A stretch of DNA of 6,800 nucleotides from positions 1 to 6,800 of the forward strand of contig JAENVZ010000312.1 in NCBI GenBank assembly GCA_016650315.1. The letters are read 5' to 3'. Positions 5,527-6,800 of the stretch are shown piece after piece. The translations under genes and the position numbers were made by a program. Position 1 is the stretch's first letter; every line of letters starts with the position of its first letter. Below the pieces are notes generated by a model. It had not been told where the DNA came from, made no database searches, and saw nothing but the letters and a program-made list of their open reading frames with translations. The DNA is from Alphaproteobacteria bacterium (GTDB taxonomy: Bacteria; Pseudomonadota; Alphaproteobacteria; Sphingomonadales; Sphingomonadaceae).

Positions 5527-5691
5527 ATGAACGCGGTGCGCTCTTTTCCCGCCGCGATCTTGCTCTATCTTTTTACTGGCCACGCCACTTTCGTCCTGAT
5601 AATCGCTGATCCAAAGATTGGGCAAATTGACCTGCAACTTTCCTCCCCTTATGTGCAAGGCAACATTGCTGGCTGGGAGATTCCTGTATGA
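5527..5691 (+). CDS. Possible 54-residue hydrophobic leader-type protein, unrecognised
   Basis: ATG 5527 to TGA 5691 gives 54 residues. A hydrophobic segment at about 8-27 (includes AAILLYLF and FVLIIA) is followed by a polar tail ending GWEIPV. The stop overlaps the scoA start as ATGA, an arrangement typical of coupled genes. Ribosome binding is ambiguous: AGGG is only 3 bases from the ATG, and GGAGGG is 12 bases away. About 55% of its codons end in G or C by hand count, not clearly different from chance. A scoA promoter candidate lies inside it, which argues against it unless scoA has two promoters. I recognise no family. It may be a real small gene or a chance opening in the leader. Confidence 0.25.
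   Translation: MNAVRSFPAAILLYLFTGHATFVLIIADPKIGQIDLQLSSPYVQGNIAGWEIPV
5627..5655 (+). promoter_or_regulatory. Possible scoA promoter
   Basis: TTGACC (5627-5632), 17 bases, then TATGTG (5650-5655) resemble a sigma70 promoter with a good -35 and a weak -10. Transcription would start about 25 bases before the scoA ATG, leaving just enough room for its GGGAGA ribosome binding site. Confidence 0.3.
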
Positions 5692-6395
5692 AGAAACTTT
5701 ATCCTGATGCTGAAACGGCTCTTGAAGGCCTGCTCTTCGATGGCATGCAACTGTGTGCGGGTGGTTTCGGCCTGTGTGGCATACCGGAACGGCTGATCGA
5801 TGCGATCCAGGCATCGGGGGTAAAGGACCTGATAATTGCTTCCAATAACGCAGGCATTGACGGCGAGGGGCTAGGCAAATTGCTGCGCACGCGGCAGGTC
5901 AAAAAAATGATCAGCTCCTATGTTGGTGAGAACAAGGAATTCGAGCGGCAATATCTCTCCGGCGAACTGGAAGTAGAATTCTGTCCGCAAGGGACACTGG
6001 CCGAGCGCTGCCGTGCAGGTGGGGCGGGCATTCCGGGCTTCTACACCAAGACTGGCGTCGGCACGAAGGTTGCCGAGGGCAAGGAAGTCAAGAATTTCGA
6101 TGGTCAGGATTATATTCTGGAACGTGGAATTTTCGCTGACATTGCTATCATCAAGGGATGGAAGGCCGATGAGAGCGGCAACCTGATTTTCCGCAAGACC
6201 GCGCGCAATTTCAATCAGCCAATGGCGGCTGCGGCAAAAATATGCATCGCCGAAGTGGAGGAAGTAGTGCCGACAGGCAGCCTCGATCCTGATTGCATTC
6301 ACTTGCCCGGCATTTATGTAAAGCGCATGATTGTGGGTAGCCCTTATGACAAGAAGATTGAGTTCACCACGACCCGCCAGAGGGAGGCCGCATAA
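5688..6395 (+). CDS. scoA: Succinyl-CoA:3-ketoacid CoA-transferase, subunit A
   Basis: A 235-residue class I CoA-transferase alpha subunit. It has the N-terminal [10 protein letters not shown] glycine-rich loop (25-34), [12 protein letters not shown] (about 52-63), the [16 protein letters not shown] segment (about 111-126) and the [10 protein letters not shown] region near 190-200. With subunit B it moves CoA from succinyl-CoA to acetoacetate, feeding ketone-body or polyhydroxybutyrate-derived carbon into acetyl-CoA. The FYTKTGVGT and [18 protein letters not shown] sequences favour this role over 3-oxoadipate CoA-transferase (PcaI), which is the main alternative. Length is normal. GGGAGA lies 7 bases before the ATG. 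It overlaps scoB by one base (TAATG), so they are one operon; the divergent TetR gene is the nearest regulator. Confidence 0.94.
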   Translation: MKKLYPDAETALEGLLFDGMQLCAGGFGLCGIPERLIDAIQASGVKDLIIASNNAGIDGEGLGKLLRTRQVKKMISSYVGENKEFERQYLSGELEVEFCPQGTLAERCRAGGAGIPGFYTKTGVGTKVAEGKEVKNFDGQDYILERGIFADIAIIKGWKADESGNLIFRKTARNFNQPMAAAAKICIAEVEEVVPTGSLDPDCIHLPGIYVKRMIVGSPYDKKIEFTTTRQREAA

Positions 6396-6800
6396 TGTCC
6401 GAGGCAACGACCGCAATCAAAGGCTGGACCCGTGATCAGATGGCAGCCCGTGCTGCGCGTGAGCTGCAGGACGGTTTCTACGTCAACCTGGGCATCGGTA
6501 TTCCGACGCTGGTAGCCAACCATATTCCTGAAGGCGTCGAGGTGACGTTGCAGAGTGAGAACGGGATGTTGGGCATTGGTCCTTTCCCTTATCCCGAGGA
6601 TGTCGATCCCGACCTTATCAACGCCGGAAAACAGACGATCAGCGAACTGCCGTCCACCAGCTATTTCAGTTCAGCCGACAGTTTTGCCATGATCCGTGGC
6701 GGACATATCGACCTGACCGTATTGGGCGCGATGGAGATTTCCGAAAATGGCGACATCGCCAACTGGATGATCCCTGGCAAGATGATCAAGGGCATGGGCG
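6395..6800 (+). CDS. scoB: Succinyl-CoA:3-ketoacid CoA-transferase, subunit B, partial (N-terminal 135 residues)
   Basis: The gene starts at ATG 6395, sharing its A with the scoA stop, and runs out of the window. The visible part has [23 protein letters not shown] (about 16-38) and the catalytic SENG motif: E55, within [14 protein letters not shown], forms the glutamyl-CoA thioester intermediate in this family. The [14 protein letters not shown] stretch near 108-121 is also typical. AGGGAGG sits 7 bases before the ATG inside the end of scoA. It pairs with the A subunit to make the active enzyme. About 75-80 further residues are expected beyond the edge, judged from the usual subunit size of roughly 210. 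Confidence 0.95.
   Translation, partial: MSEATTAIKGWTRDQMAARAARELQDGFYVNLGIGIPTLVANHIPEGVEVTLQSENGMLGIGPFPYPEDVDPDLINAGKQTISELPSTSYFSSADSFAMIRGGHIDLTVLGAMEISENGDIANWMIPGKMIKGMG

Noticed and set aside
5871..6416. Minus-strand 181-codon frame opposite scoA
   Set aside because: scoA on the other strand has full-length family conservation. This frame is a codon-bias shadow despite its length.
1..6800. CRISPR array, toxin-antitoxin pair, retron or other defence module
   Set aside because: No regularly spaced direct repeats, reverse transcriptase, nuclease or toxin-like genes are visible. The large genes all belong to recognised housekeeping or metabolic families, apart from one lipoprotein.

Overview
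The window reads as ordinary chromosome of an alphaproteobacterium, most likely a sphingomonad (Sphingobium/Sphingomonas/Novosphingobium group). This rests on the moderately GC-rich coding style, the close resemblance of several proteins to sphingomonad versions as I know them (adenine deaminase-type amidohydrolase, DUF4242 protein, cupin, acidic lipoprotein), and the two-subunit CoA-transferase. The organism assignment is an inference. I see no CRISPR array, no intact transposase and no phage or plasmid module.

Layout. Positions 1-376 (-) hold the N-terminal part of a DNA-3-methyladenine glycosylase II-type repair enzyme. It is divergent from a lone adrenodoxin-type [2Fe-2S] ferredoxin (460-777, +), which ends in a strong intrinsic terminator (801-828). 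Convergent to it is a two-gene minus-strand unit: rlmB, a SPOUT 23S rRNA 2'-O-methyltransferase (1668-2453), followed 26 bases later by an acidic lipoprotein gene (868-1641). A tRNA-Tyr(GUA) gene (2509-2594, +) stands divergent from rlmB.

From 2595 to 3087 there is no large gene. This gap contains a possible 38-residue single-pass membrane microprotein on the minus strand (2705-2821), a hairpin just after the tRNA, and a GGGTC/GACC-rich palindromic patch (2891-2947).

Next is a divergent pair: a DUF4242 small protein (3088-3360, -) and an adenine/adenosine deaminase (3437-4453, +). A cupin gene overlaps the deaminase stop by four bases (4450-4782, +), so the two are probably translationally coupled. 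The cupin 3' end runs 18 bases into a convergent TetR-family regulator (4765-5412, -). Divergent from the regulator are the succinyl-CoA:3-ketoacid CoA-transferase genes scoA (5688-6395) and scoB (6395 to the window end, partial), possibly led by an unrecognised 54-codon reading frame (5527-5691) that overlaps scoA by ATGA.

How they work together. rlmB and tRNA-Tyr serve translation. The deaminase feeds purine salvage. ScoAB activates acetoacetate with succinyl-CoA, and the neighbouring TetR protein is a reasonable, unproven candidate regulator of it. I see no clear new multi-gene system. The best leads are the two short unannotated reading frames and the palindromic patch after the tRNA.
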